Of a DNA stretch of 64,000 nt, positions 44,906 to 52,826 are shown piece after piece (position 1 is the stretch's first letter; each line of letters opens with the position of its first letter). The notes below the pieces were generated by a model, which saw nothing but the letters and a program-made list of their open reading frames with translations, was not told where the DNA came from and ran no database searches. A program made the translations under genes and the position numbers. Origin of the DNA: Microvirga arvi (lineage in GTDB: Bacteria > Pseudomonadota > Alphaproteobacteria > Rhizobiales > Beijerinckiaceae); the NCBI RefSeq assembly GCF_016892765.1, contig NZ_JAFEMD010000014.1, forward strand, positions 1 through 64,000. The letters are read 5' to 3'.

Positions 44906-46321
44906 TCACGCGCTCGCTTTCAATTCCCGTGCATGCCCCCCGAAAAAACGCGTATCCTGATCGCGACGAAGGCTCATCAGGGCGGAATTTTCATCCAACT
45001 CAAGATCGTTCATCCGAATTTCCTGACCTTTCGGGACCGATCTGGCCAGCCGGCAATCCGCCGCAAGGTAGAATGGGACTGGCGCCGCGGCCGTGAGAGA
45101 GCCGGCCGGGCGGAATTCCGCCGTGACGCCCGAGATCGTATGGTGGTGGCCCCCCATGGACAGGACCGTGCCGGCCACCAGGTCCTCGGTTGCCACAGCG
45201 ATCAAATCGTAGCGCGGCTGATAGTCGTTGCCATAGCCGGACACCTGATGAACGGCCGCGTCGAGGATGCTGGTGGCAGCCTCAAGCCCCAGCAGATGAC
45301 GCGGCAGGAAGATCATGGCGGTCGCGCCTGTCCGGCTGACGATATGTCCCTTCTGGGCCAGCATCTCCCAGCTTTTGGCATCGTCACATCGCACAACCAC
45401 GAAGACGCCGCCTGCGAAGCTGATCTCGTCAGGTTTGCGCAGGCAGTGAAATACGTCGAGACGCCCGTCGCCGGAGAGGATTCCGCCATCATCGTGATGG
45501 GAGAAGATCGTGGGAACCTCGCTTATCCGGGCAAGGGGAGCATGAAGGTCGAACCGGTCCGGCTGCAGGCCGGTGGCATTGGCAACGACCATGAGCTCGC
45601 ACAGATCAGGCACAGCTCGCTGCGGAAAAGCGGCTATGGCAGCGCTCCGGGCTTCAAGCAACTCATTGACGCTACGCTCGCCAAGCCCCCAATGACCTGC
45701 AAGATCAACATTGTCAGCGTATCGTTCATTGCTGGTGAGGCGGCTGGAGGCAGGGTCGAAAACGAAGTCGTATTCACTCGACTTTCCTGCAGCGACGACA
45801 TGGAAGCCCATGACTTCCGCCCAGGTCGCGAGACCGATGAGCAGGCTCGGCTGGTCGCCATCGACCGTCGTCACGGTGCGCCCGCGCTCGGCCGCGCGAG
45901 CTTTGAGGCCCGGGCCAACGACGCTGTCGAGTTCCTTCGTCACGAGAGCGAGGTGCTTTTCCGCCTCGATCGCGATCAGGGCGTGATGCGCGGCAGCTCT
46001 AGGTTGCCCGGTCGCTTCGACAACGACGTCGAACGGAAGGTCCGCGACCAGCGCAAGGTCGCCGGTAGCGATGTAGTCGCCCCGCTCCCATGCAGCCTTC
46101 GCGTCCCGAACGGTTTCGCAAACCTGGATCTTGCGAGCCTCGATGCCCGCGGCTCTCAAACCCGATGCCGCTCCTTCAGATGTGAGGTCTACCGCAATGC
46201 GGGCACTTATCAGGGGAACGCGCTGAGCCTGAGCTAGAAAGCTCTGTCCAAAGCCGCCCGTGCCGACGACGCAGGTTTCGACAGGGCGGTCAGCTTTCGC
46301 GTAATAAGCATGATAGTTCAT
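44906..46321 (-). CDS. homoserine-dehydrogenase-like NAD(P)-binding protein with C-terminal SAF domain
   Basis: This 471-residue protein has an N-terminal Rossmann fold (VVGTGGFGQSFLAQ, about residues 15-30, then VVEATGQPRAAAHHAL and ALVTKELDSVVGPGL). The middle part resembles the catalytic domain of homoserine dehydrogenases. A SAF domain lies near the C-terminus (PVPFYLAADCRLARSVPKGQEIRMNDL, seen as LARSVPKGQEIRMND). Such proteins are often labelled FlgA-like because of SAF, but there is no flagellar context. It lies between the DUF1537 kinase and the BASS transporter, so it probably acts on a four-carbon acid-sugar intermediate. ATG 46321 has GGGGAG at good distance. Confidence 0.75.
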   Translation of the reverse strand: MNYHAYYAKADRPVETCVVGTGGFGQSFLAQAQRVPLISARIAVDLTSEGAASGLRAAGIEARKIQVCETVRDAKAAWERGDYIATGDLALVADLPFDVVVEATGQPRAAAHHALIAIEAEKHLALVTKELDSVVGPGLKARAAERGRTVTTVDGDQPSLLIGLATWAEVMGFHVVAAGKSSEYDFVFDPASSRLTSNERYADNVDLAGHWGLGERSVNELLEARSAAIAAFPQRAVPDLCELMVVANATGLQPDRFDLHAPLARISEVPTIFSHHDDGGILSGDGRLDVFHCLRKPDEISFAGGVFVVVRCDDAKSWEMLAQKGHIVSRTGATAMIFLPRHLLGLEAATSILDAAVHQVSGYGNDYQPRYDLIAVATEDLVAGTVLSMGGHHHTISGVTAEFRPAGSLTAAAPVPFYLAADCRLARSVPKGQEIRMNDLELDENSALMSLRRDQDTRFFGGHARELKASA

Positions 46322-46398
46322 GGCATACATCTCCCCACCCTAAGCGCTTGATGCGATGGGCCTGGCTGGTAATGGTTGCTACAGGTCGGTGCTTCGGC

Positions 46399-47664
46399 CT
46401 ACCGAAGCATGGTCCAGGCCTTGAGGAAAAAATCCTGACCGCCGAAATTGCCCGACTTGAGCGCGAGTGCGAGATCGACGCCGCCCAGCGACCGTGTCCA
46501 TGGTACGCCCGGATCGATCTCGGGACCGATCGAGAGGGCTTGAACCTCCAGTGCGTTCACGACCGCTCCTGATGTTTCGCCACCTGCAACGATGATGCGG
46601 GTGAAGCCAAGAGTGGGAAGGGAACGCGCGATCTCCGCCAGCGTGTTTTCGACGATTTCTCCGGCATTCATACGGCCGAGCTTGCTTTGGATGGCCTGCA
46701 CTTCTTCCGGCGCTGCCGTGGAATAGATCAGAACCGGTCCTTGCTTTTGCTTGGCCGTCAGCCAGTCAAGAGCGGTTTGTGCCGTGATAGCCCTCGACGC
46801 GAGATCCATAGGGTCGATCCGGAGTGCCGGAATGCCAGCTTTGATCGCAGTTTCAACTTGCTGCCGCGTCGCGTTCGAGCATGACCCCGCTAGGATGATG
46901 CTGCGCCCTTCGGGAGCTTCGAAGCCTGCGGGCAGGATGTCCATCGCGAGAGCCTCCCGCTGCCGGTAGGCTGCGGGAAGACCCATGGCGACGCCCGATC
47001 CGCCTGTGATCAAAGGGAAATCGGCAGCGGCGAGGCCAATGGTTCGAAGGTGCGTATCGCTAAGGGCGTCCACGATCACGATCCGGTGTCCTGCGGCCTC
47101 CTCTCGCTTGAAAGTAGAGCGAAGTGCATCGGGCCCTGCGTCCACATCCTCAAAGGCAACGAGACCGACGGAGAGCTTGGTCTGTCGTTGCAAAACGCGG
47201 ACAAGGTTGGAGTCCCGCATCGGCGTGAGCGGATGGTCCTTCATGCTGCTTTCGTGCAAGGGAACGCCATTCACGAACAGATGTCCCTTGTAAACTGTAC
47301 GACCATTGGCTGGAAAGGCAGGGCAGGCGAGGGTGAGAGCGCTGCCGGTGAAGGCGAGAAGCGCCTCCGTCACGGGACCGATATTTCCTTCATCCGTGGA
47401 ATCGAAGGTGGAGCAATATTTGAAGAACAGATTTCTGGCGCCGGCGTTTTTGAGCGACTTCGCCGCAGCGAGCGATTGAACGATAGCCTGCTGCGGAGGG
47501 ATGGTTCTGGATTTCAGGGCTACAACGACGGCATCTGCCCCGGAGAGATCGAGCCCAGCGTGCGGCACGCCTATCGTCTGTATCGTCCTTAATCCTTCGC
47601 GAGCCAGCATGAGAGCGAGATCCGTGGCGCCCGTCAGGTCATCCGCGACGCATCCGAGCTTCAT
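46399..47664 (-). CDS. four-carbon acid sugar kinase (DUF1537 family)
   Basis: This 421-residue two-domain kinase has the N-terminal acid-sugar-binding domain MKLGCVADDLTGATDLA and KYCSTFDSTDEGNIGPVTEA, and the C-terminal nucleotide-binding domain with IIVAGGETSGAVVNAL and PGVPW. Characterised members phosphorylate D-threonate, L-threonate oxidation product or D-erythronate oxidation product. Context with OtnC, OtnI and PdxA2 fits this. The start at 47664 overlaps the otnI stop (ATGA). Which substrate it prefers cannot be decided from sequence. Confidence 0.9.
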   Translation of the reverse strand: MKLGCVADDLTGATDLALMLAREGLRTIQTIGVPHAGLDLSGADAVVVALKSRTIPPQQAIVQSLAAAKSLKNAGARNLFFKYCSTFDSTDEGNIGPVTEALLAFTGSALTLACPAFPANGRTVYKGHLFVNGVPLHESSMKDHPLTPMRDSNLVRVLQRQTKLSVGLVAFEDVDAGPDALRSTFKREEAAGHRIVIVDALSDTHLRTIGLAAADFPLITGGSGVAMGLPAAYRQREALAMDILPAGFEAPEGRSIILAGSCSNATRQQVETAIKAGIPALRIDPMDLASRAITAQTALDWLTAKQKQGPVLIYSTAAPEEVQAIQSKLGRMNAGEIVENTLAEIARSLPTLGFTRIIVAGGETSGAVVNALEVQALSIGPEIDPGVPWTRSLGGVDLALALKSGNFGGQDFFLKAWTMLR

Positions 47665-48473
47665 GCTGCATCTCCGCGCGAGCTTGAGGGGAATTGGTTC
47701 CGGCTCCACGTGGAGAGCCAACCGAGTCCGTCTTCAGTGCGGCCGCGAGGCTTGTACTCAGCCCCTATCCAGCCGTCATAACCGAGCTTGTCGAGCGTTC
47801 GGCAGATTTCGCGATAGTCGATCTCACCCTCGTCAGGTTCAGCCCTGCTCGGGACCGCAGCGATCTGCACATGGCCGATCAGGCCAAGATACTCCTTGAG
47901 CCTTCTCGTCAGATCACCCTGCATGATCTGCGTGTGGTAGCAGTCGAACATGATCTTCACGTTACGGCGCTCCACCTGCGCGATAACTGATGCTGCCTGC
48001 TCGACTGAGTGGAGGAAATAGCCGGGCCGGTCGCGATGATTGATCGGCTCGATCAGGATTGTCATTCCGGCCTGGGCAGCCTTATCTGCCGCCGCCCGCA
48101 GGTTTGCTATGAATGTGCGCTCGGCGGTTGCGACAGCATCCGCGGGTACTACGCCTGCCATGCAGTGAACGGCCGTCGCACCGATGGCGCTGCCATAGGA
48201 CACGGCCTGGTCAAGAACTTGATGGAATTCGGTTTCGCGCCCTGGCAATGCTCCCAGTCCGAAGTCACCTGCGGCAGCATTGCCGATGGGGGTGTTTAAT
48301 CCAAGCATTGTCATCTGGCTGCGCACCAAGACCCTGTGCATCTCCGCAGCGGGTACATGATAGGGCCAGTGCATCTCAACAGCTTTGAAACCTGCTGCTG
48401 CGGCAGCGGCAACCCGATCGACATCGGAATGCTCGGTGAACAGAAAACCCAGATTGGCCGAGAAACGAGGCAT
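47661..48473 (-). CDS. otnI: 2-oxo-tetronate isomerase OtnI (hydroxypyruvate isomerase family)
   Basis: This 270-residue TIM-barrel isomerase has MPRFSANLGFLFTEH, GFKAVEMHWPY, ILIEPINHRDRPGYFL and IMFDCYHTQIMQGDL, with Glu and His/Asp metal ligands as in Hyi/OtnI. In threonate/erythronate breakdown OtnI interconverts 2-oxo and 3-oxo tetronate 4-phosphates. The ATG at 48473 lies four bases after the otnC stop; an upstream start would overlap otnC. Confidence 0.88.
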   Translation of the reverse strand: MPRFSANLGFLFTEHSDVDRVAAAAAAGFKAVEMHWPYHVPAAEMHRVLVRSQMTMLGLNTPIGNAAAGDFGLGALPGRETEFHQVLDQAVSYGSAIGATAVHCMAGVVPADAVATAERTFIANLRAAADKAAQAGMTILIEPINHRDRPGYFLHSVEQAASVIAQVERRNVKIMFDCYHTQIMQGDLTRRLKEYLGLIGHVQIAAVPSRAEPDEGEIDYREICRTLDKLGYDGWIGAEYKPRGRTEDGLGWLSTWSRNQFPSSSRGDAA

Positions 48474-48477
48474 GGAT

Positions 48478-49197
48478 TCATCCGCATTTGTGTGAATGGT
48501 GATGAGGAGTGGTGCAGCATTCCTCGGCATTACCAGGCGACTCGTCCAGGATGGCCCCGTCCAAGTCGAAGTGGGTGACGAGATCCCGGACCTGCGCTCG
48601 GCTTAGCAATCGAGGGTTGAGACCGTGCAGCAGAAGCCGCAGCTTCGCGGTCTCTTCCAATTCCTCAGTTGCATAGACAGCAGCTTCCAGATCCTTGCCA
48701 GCTACCACGGGGCCATGGTTGGCGAGAAGAACCGAACTGTAACGTCCCGCGAGCCCTCGGATCGCATCGGTGACGGCGGGATCGCCCGGCCTGTAGTAAG
48801 GAACGAGAGCCGTCCGGCCGACGCGCATGACATAATAGGCCGTCATGGGCGGGAGGACGTTGGCAGGATCAATGTCCGGCAGCATTGAGACTGCGACTGA
48901 GTGCGTGGAGTGCAGATGAACGATCGCGCCAGCATCCTTGCGGGTTGCATAGAGAGCCGAGTGAAGGGGCAACTCCTTTGTTGGTGCGTCCCCCGACAGG
49001 AGGCGGCCGTCTTCATCGAGCTTGCTCAGGCGCCCCGGGTCGAGGAATCCAAGCGAACTGTTGGTAGGAGTCGTCAACCAACCTCCATCGCTCAGCCTGA
49101 CGGAGATGTTGCCGGATGATCCGGCCGTCAGGCCCCGCTCGAACAAGGAGCGGCCAAACCTGCAGATCATCTCGCGAAGCTCGCTCTCATGGCTCAT
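48478..49197 (-). CDS. otnC: class II aldolase OtnC (3-oxo-tetronate 4-phosphate decarboxylase)
   Basis: This 239-residue class II aldolase/adducin-fold enzyme has TAGSSGNISVRL, KELPLHSALY (base Glu region), zinc ligands in IVHLHSTHS and LANHGPVVAG. OtnC decarboxylates 3-oxo-tetronate 4-phosphate to dihydroxyacetone phosphate. Adjacent otnI and DUF1537 genes fix the assignment. ATG 49197 is preferred over a TTG seven codons earlier. The C-terminus ends in a His/Cys-rich tail (CCTTPHHHSHKCG), which is unusual. Confidence 0.88.
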   Translation of the reverse strand: MSHESELREMICRFGRSLFERGLTAGSSGNISVRLSDGGWLTTPTNSSLGFLDPGRLSKLDEDGRLLSGDAPTKELPLHSALYATRKDAGAIVHLHSTHSVAVSMLPDIDPANVLPPMTAYYVMRVGRTALVPYYRPGDPAVTDAIRGLAGRYSSVLLANHGPVVAGKDLEAAVYATEELEETAKLRLLLHGLNPRLLSRAQVRDLVTHFDLDGAILDESPGNAEECCTTPHHHSHKCG

Positions 49198-49260
49198 GTT
49201 GGCGACCTTGGGTGTCAAGGAGAATGGGAAGAAGCTTCAGGAGGCGCCGGTAACGCTAGT

Positions 49261-49950
49261 TCAAATGGCGTGCCTGACACGCTCCCAGGTTTGCTCCATA
49301 TGAGCAGTCAGCACCTTGGACAGGCGCTCGGCATCACGGGCTTCCAAGGCGCTGATGATCTCTTCATGATCGGCCACGGCGCCGGCCCACTTTTCCGGCC
49401 CCTCATTGCCGATGTAACGGATCCGCTTCAGCCGAGCTTGGAGAACCCCATGAACGGAAACCAACGCTTCGTTCTTGGAGAGGCGGAGAATGGCCGAGTG
49501 AATGCTCTGGTTCAGCTTGAAGTAGGGAAGGCGGTCGCGTTTCCCATACATATCCATCATGCGGTCATGCAACTGCCTCACCTCGTGGATCTCGGCGTCA
49601 GTAGCATTGGCGCAGGCGAGCCGTCCGGCGAGACCCTCGAGGCTTCCGAGTACGATCAGGCTGTCATGAACGTCTTTCTCAGTGAACTTGCGCACCACTG
49701 CGCCTTTGCCGGGTGATAGTTCTACCAAGCCTTCGCTGGCGAGGAACTTGAGCGCTTCCCGCAAGGGCGTTCGGGAGACTCCGAGAATCTTACCCAAGTT
49801 ACCTTCGTGGAGCCGGGTTCCTGGGGTGAGTTCGCCTTCAATGATCATGTCGCGGACGCGCGCCACGATGGCATCATGAAGGGTAGGGCGGGCAATCGGA
49901 CCGCGCGAGTCGATCTCGTTGATCAGCAAATCTGCGGCCTCAAGTGCCAT
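49261..49950 (-). CDS. GntR-family (FCD) regulator of the acid-sugar cluster
   Basis: This 229-residue regulator has a winged helix at about residues 20-85 (IIEGELTPGTRLHEGNLG, VSRTPLREALKFLASEGLVE) and an FCD domain (HDRMMDMY, FKLNQSIHSAILRLS, DHEEIISALEARDAE). ATG 49950 is chosen because GGTGGGGACG precedes it; the frame runs 28 codons further up. It heads the minus-strand operon and is divergent to pdxA2, so it very likely controls both. Candidate sites lie at 50000-50075. Confidence 0.88.
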   Translation of the reverse strand: MALEAADLLINEIDSRGPIARPTLHDAIVARVRDMIIEGELTPGTRLHEGNLGKILGVSRTPLREALKFLASEGLVELSPGKGAVVRKFTEKDVHDSLIVLGSLEGLAGRLACANATDAEIHEVRQLHDRMMDMYGKRDRLPYFKLNQSIHSAILRLSKNEALVSVHGVLQARLKRIRYIGNEGPEKWAGAVADHEEIISALEARDAERLSKVLTAHMEQTWERVRHAI

Positions 49951-50039
49951 AGCTCGTCCCCACCTCTCGCCGTCTTTCCACAAATCCTGGATGCCGTTGA
50001 TCCCTCTATACAACTCTTCTACGGAGTCCCGCAATCAAA

Positions 50040-50055
50040 ATTCTGCATACAGAAT
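50040..50055. promoter_or_regulatory. operator candidate for the acid-sugar GntR regulator
   Basis: ATTCTGCATACAGAAT is an inverted repeat with perfect 6-bp arms, 60 bases before the pdxA2 start. Related elements CTATACAAC (near 50008) and GTGTACAGC (near 50060) flank it, giving a recurring TATACA-like core. FCD-type GntR proteins commonly bind short TGTATACA-like palindromes, so binding here is likely but unproven. Confidence 0.45.
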
Positions 50056-50114
50056 ACTTGTGTACAGCATTTAAGGCTGTTAGTGTCCTTGCGTCAGTCC
50101 AAAAAGAGGTTGCT

Positions 50115-51188
50115 GTGAGCGCTCACCTGTCATCGACCACCTCAGAAAAGCCTACGGTTGCATTCGCCATGGGCGATCCGGCTGGCATCAGCCCTGAATT
50201 GGCGGCTAAGCTTCTTGCGGCAGATGAATTCCGGGCCGGGGCTAATCTGGTCGTGCTTGGCGATCTTAGGGTCCTGGAGCAGGGGGCGAAGGTCGCCGGG
50301 GTCGCCGTCGATGTGGAGATCGTTTCGTCGGAAAGCGCGATTCCCGATGTCTTCGACCGCCCAGTCTTCGTGGATCTCAAGAATCTCAGCCCGGATCAGG
50401 TTGTGCCTGCGATAGCAACGCTAGAGGGTGGGATTTATGCGACCGAGAACTTCCGGCGCGCCCTACTTATGGCTCAGTCGGGCCGCGCGGATGCTGTTTT
50501 CTTTACGCCCTTCAATAAGAAGGCCATGCGCCTTGCCTATGAGGGATATGACGACGAAATTCGCTTCGTGCGCGACGTTCTCAAGACATCAACCGCGGCG
50601 AGCGAGTTCAATGTTCTGGGTAAGCTCTGGAATGCCCGCGTGACCTCGCACATCCCCTTATCGCAGGTAGCCTCCGCCATTTCTGAACAATCGATCCTGA
50701 GATCGCTGACCTTGGCGGATCAATGCATGCGCGCCGCCGGTTTCAATCCTCCTCGTATTGCTGTCGCAGGACTCAACCCCCATGCCGGCGACGGGGGCAA
50801 CTTCGGCAGCGAGGAGATTGATGTCATCGAGCCAGCAGTTCGTCAGGCGTTGGCGCGGGGATTTGCAGTGGAAGGCCCGTTTCCGTCGGACACAGTCTTC
50901 CTGCGCGCCAAGAACGGCGACTTCGATGCCGTTCTGACTATGTATCACGACCAGGGGCAGATCGCGATGAAGCTGATGGGCTTCGACCGTGGTGTTACAC
51001 TCATCGGCGGCTTCCCATTCCCGATCTGCACGCCTGCCCATGGCACGGCTTACGAGATCGCCGGTCGTGGCATTGCCAATCTCGGCGCCAGCCGCGAGGC
51101 CCTGTCCCTTGCCATTCGTATGGGCGCAGAGGTGCGCGCCCGTCGATCGGGGGTTGAAGAGCCTCGCCTGTCAGTCGCCTGTTCCTAG
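50115..51188 (+). CDS. pdxA2: PdxA2-type 4-phospho-D-threonate dehydrogenase
   Basis: This 357-residue enzyme of the PdxA family has AFAMGDPAGISPELAAKLL, VTSHIPLSQVASAI, GLNPHAGDGGNFGSEE and the metal ligand His in MYHDQGQIAMKLMGFDRG (core YHDQGQIAMK). In D-threonate catabolism PdxA2 oxidises and decarboxylates 4-phospho-D-threonate to dihydroxyacetone phosphate. Location beside the DUF1537 kinase favours this over pyridoxine synthesis. GTG 50115 has AAGAGG at the right distance; an in-frame ATG-free extension upstream enters the operator region. Confidence 0.87.
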   Translation: MSAHLSSTTSEKPTVAFAMGDPAGISPELAAKLLAADEFRAGANLVVLGDLRVLEQGAKVAGVAVDVEIVSSESAIPDVFDRPVFVDLKNLSPDQVVPAIATLEGGIYATENFRRALLMAQSGRADAVFFTPFNKKAMRLAYEGYDDEIRFVRDVLKTSTAASEFNVLGKLWNARVTSHIPLSQVASAISEQSILRSLTLADQCMRAAGFNPPRIAVAGLNPHAGDGGNFGSEEIDVIEPAVRQALARGFAVEGPFPSDTVFLRAKNGDFDAVLTMYHDQGQIAMKLMGFDRGVTLIGGFPFPICTPAHGTAYEIAGRGIANLGASREALSLAIRMGAEVRARRSGVEEPRLSVACS

Positions 51189-51245
51189 ACACACCATTCT
51201 GAAGCCGACGCCATCGGCAGGAAACACCCAAAGGGAGGAAGTACG

Positions 51246-52241
51246 ATGTTGAAGAAGACCTCATGGTTGGTAGCCACTGCAGTTGCTATTTCATTTGGAG
51301 GAATAGCGCAGGCTGATTGGAAGCCGACCAAGCCTGTCGAGTTTGTCGTTACGTCAAGCCCTGGCGGTGGTACCGACAATTTCGCACGCATGGTGCAGTC
51401 GATCATCGCCAAGCACAAGCTGATGGAACAGTCGGTCGTCGTCACCAACAAGGGTGGTGGCAGTGGGGCAGAGGGCTTTATCTATACGAAGGTCGCTGCT
51501 GGCGATTCCCACAAGCTGACGTTCGGAACGAACAACGCCTACCTCCTGCCATATGTGGCAAAGCTCGCCTACAAGCCTGATGAGTTGACCCCCGTCGCCG
51601 CCATGGCCCTCGACGAGTTCCTGCTCTGGGTGAAGGCGGATGCACCCTACCAAGACGCCAAGAGCTACATCGAGGCTGTGAAGGCGAAGCCCGACACCTT
51701 CAAGATGGGCGGAAGCCAGTCTAAGGATACGGATCAGACCCTCACGAGCTTGATCCAGGATGCCACGGGCGCCAAGTTCATCTACGTTCCGTTCCAAGGC
51801 GGCGGTGCGGCCGGCGTGCAGCTCGCCGGCGGACACATCGACTCCAACACGAACAATCCGAATGAGAATGCCGGTCAGTGGAAGGCTGGAGCGATCAAGC
51901 CGCTCTGCGTTTTCAGTCCGACCCGTCTGCAGGAGGGGCCGAAGGTCACGGCGACCATGGGCTGGTCGGATATCCCAACCTGCAAGGAGGCAGGCGTTCC
52001 GGTTGATCAGTTCCAGATGCCGCGCACCGTATGGCTGCCAGGTGGCGTTTCCCCCGAGACTGTGGCGTTCTACGCCGATGTGCTCAAGAAGGTAAGTGAG
52101 ACGCCGGAGTGGAAGGAATACATCGAACGTACATCCCAGACCAACCGCTTTCTGGCCGGTGAGGAACTGAAGAGCTTCATCGCCTCGGACGATTCCAAGA
52201 ACCGCAAGGTCTTTGAGCAGGAAGGCTGGGTTGTCCGCTAA
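51246..52241 (+). CDS. tctC: tripartite tricarboxylate transporter substrate-binding protein TctC
   Basis: This 331-residue periplasmic protein of the Bug/TctC family has a signal peptide ending GIAQA. The pyroglutamate-loop and carboxylate-binding features VVTSSPGGGTDNFARMV and YVPFQGGGAAGVQLAGGHID are visible. It delivers an anion to TctAB. In this cluster the ligand is expected to be threonate, erythronate or a similar acid. Confidence 0.92.
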   Translation: MLKKTSWLVATAVAISFGGIAQADWKPTKPVEFVVTSSPGGGTDNFARMVQSIIAKHKLMEQSVVVTNKGGGSGAEGFIYTKVAAGDSHKLTFGTNNAYLLPYVAKLAYKPDELTPVAAMALDEFLLWVKADAPYQDAKSYIEAVKAKPDTFKMGGSQSKDTDQTLTSLIQDATGAKFIYVPFQGGGAAGVQLAGGHIDSNTNNPNENAGQWKAGAIKPLCVFSPTRLQEGPKVTATMGWSDIPTCKEAGVPVDQFQMPRTVWLPGGVSPETVAFYADVLKKVSETPEWKEYIERTSQTNRFLAGEELKSFIASDDSKNRKVFEQEGWVVR

Positions 52242-52254
52242 TTGCGATGACCTT

Positions 52255-52285
52255 GGGACTGGCGTAGAAGGCCTCCGCCAGTCCC
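52255..52285 (+). other. intergenic stem-loop after tctC
   Basis: GGGACTGGCG, an 11-base loop and CGCCAGTCCC form a perfect 10-bp stem 13 bases after the tctC stop. No T-run follows. It lies at the same place as hairpins in the other transporter operons of the window. Confidence 0.75.
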
Positions 52286-52321
52286 ATTCTATTCGGCATT
52301 CATCGAACCGGGGCGGACGCC

Positions 52322-52801
52322 ATGATTTCTCGATACACAGCTGAAATCGGAACTGCGACACTGACGGCGGGTTTGGGCCTGACTGCGGTGGTCGGCGCTC
52401 TGGAGTTCGGAATTGGCTGGGGAGATGCAGGGCCGGAGCCTGGTGCCTTTCCCTTCTATATCGGTCTTCTGGTCGTCGCGGCCAGCATGGGCACCTTGAT
52501 CCAGGTCACTTTAGGCCGTTATGGGCTGCAATCGATATTCCTCCATCGGGAGGAAGCCAAGCGTGTGGCATCGTTCTTCGTGCCGATGCTCGCCTTTGTG
52601 GTGTTGGCTCGCCTCCTCGGGCTTTATGTGGCGACGGCTCTTTATCTCACCTTCGTCATGTCAGTGCAGGGTAAGTACCGGCTCGTAACATCCATTGCTT
52701 CAGGCATTGCCGCTGCCGTCATCTTCTATTTCGTCCTCGAAGTGGCATTCCAGGTTCCTCTCCTGAAGGGGCCGCTCGAAGCTGCCCTGGGCCTCTACTA
52801 A
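52322..52801 (+). CDS. tctB: tripartite tricarboxylate transporter small permease TctB
   Basis: This 159-residue membrane protein has four helices. The family pattern WGDAGPEPGAFPFYIGLLVV stands near residue 35 (here GDAGPEPGAFPFYIG). It accompanies the large permease TctA encoded 25 bases downstream. Confidence 0.9.
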   Translation: MISRYTAEIGTATLTAGLGLTAVVGALEFGIGWGDAGPEPGAFPFYIGLLVVAASMGTLIQVTLGRYGLQSIFLHREEAKRVASFFVPMLAFVVLARLLGLYVATALYLTFVMSVQGKYRLVTSIASGIAAAVIFYFVLEVAFQVPLLKGPLEAALGLY

Positions 52802-52826
52802 CTTTAAACCCTGAAGGAGACAGGCC

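Noticed and set aside
44906-46321. Flagellar FlgA-like protein
   Set aside because: The only basis is the SAF domain; the main part is a dehydrogenase fold and no flagellar gene is near.
50115-51188. Biosynthetic PdxA for pyridoxal phosphate
   Set aside because: Neighbouring DUF1537 kinase, OtnC, OtnI and transporter genes point to PdxA2 in threonate breakdown.
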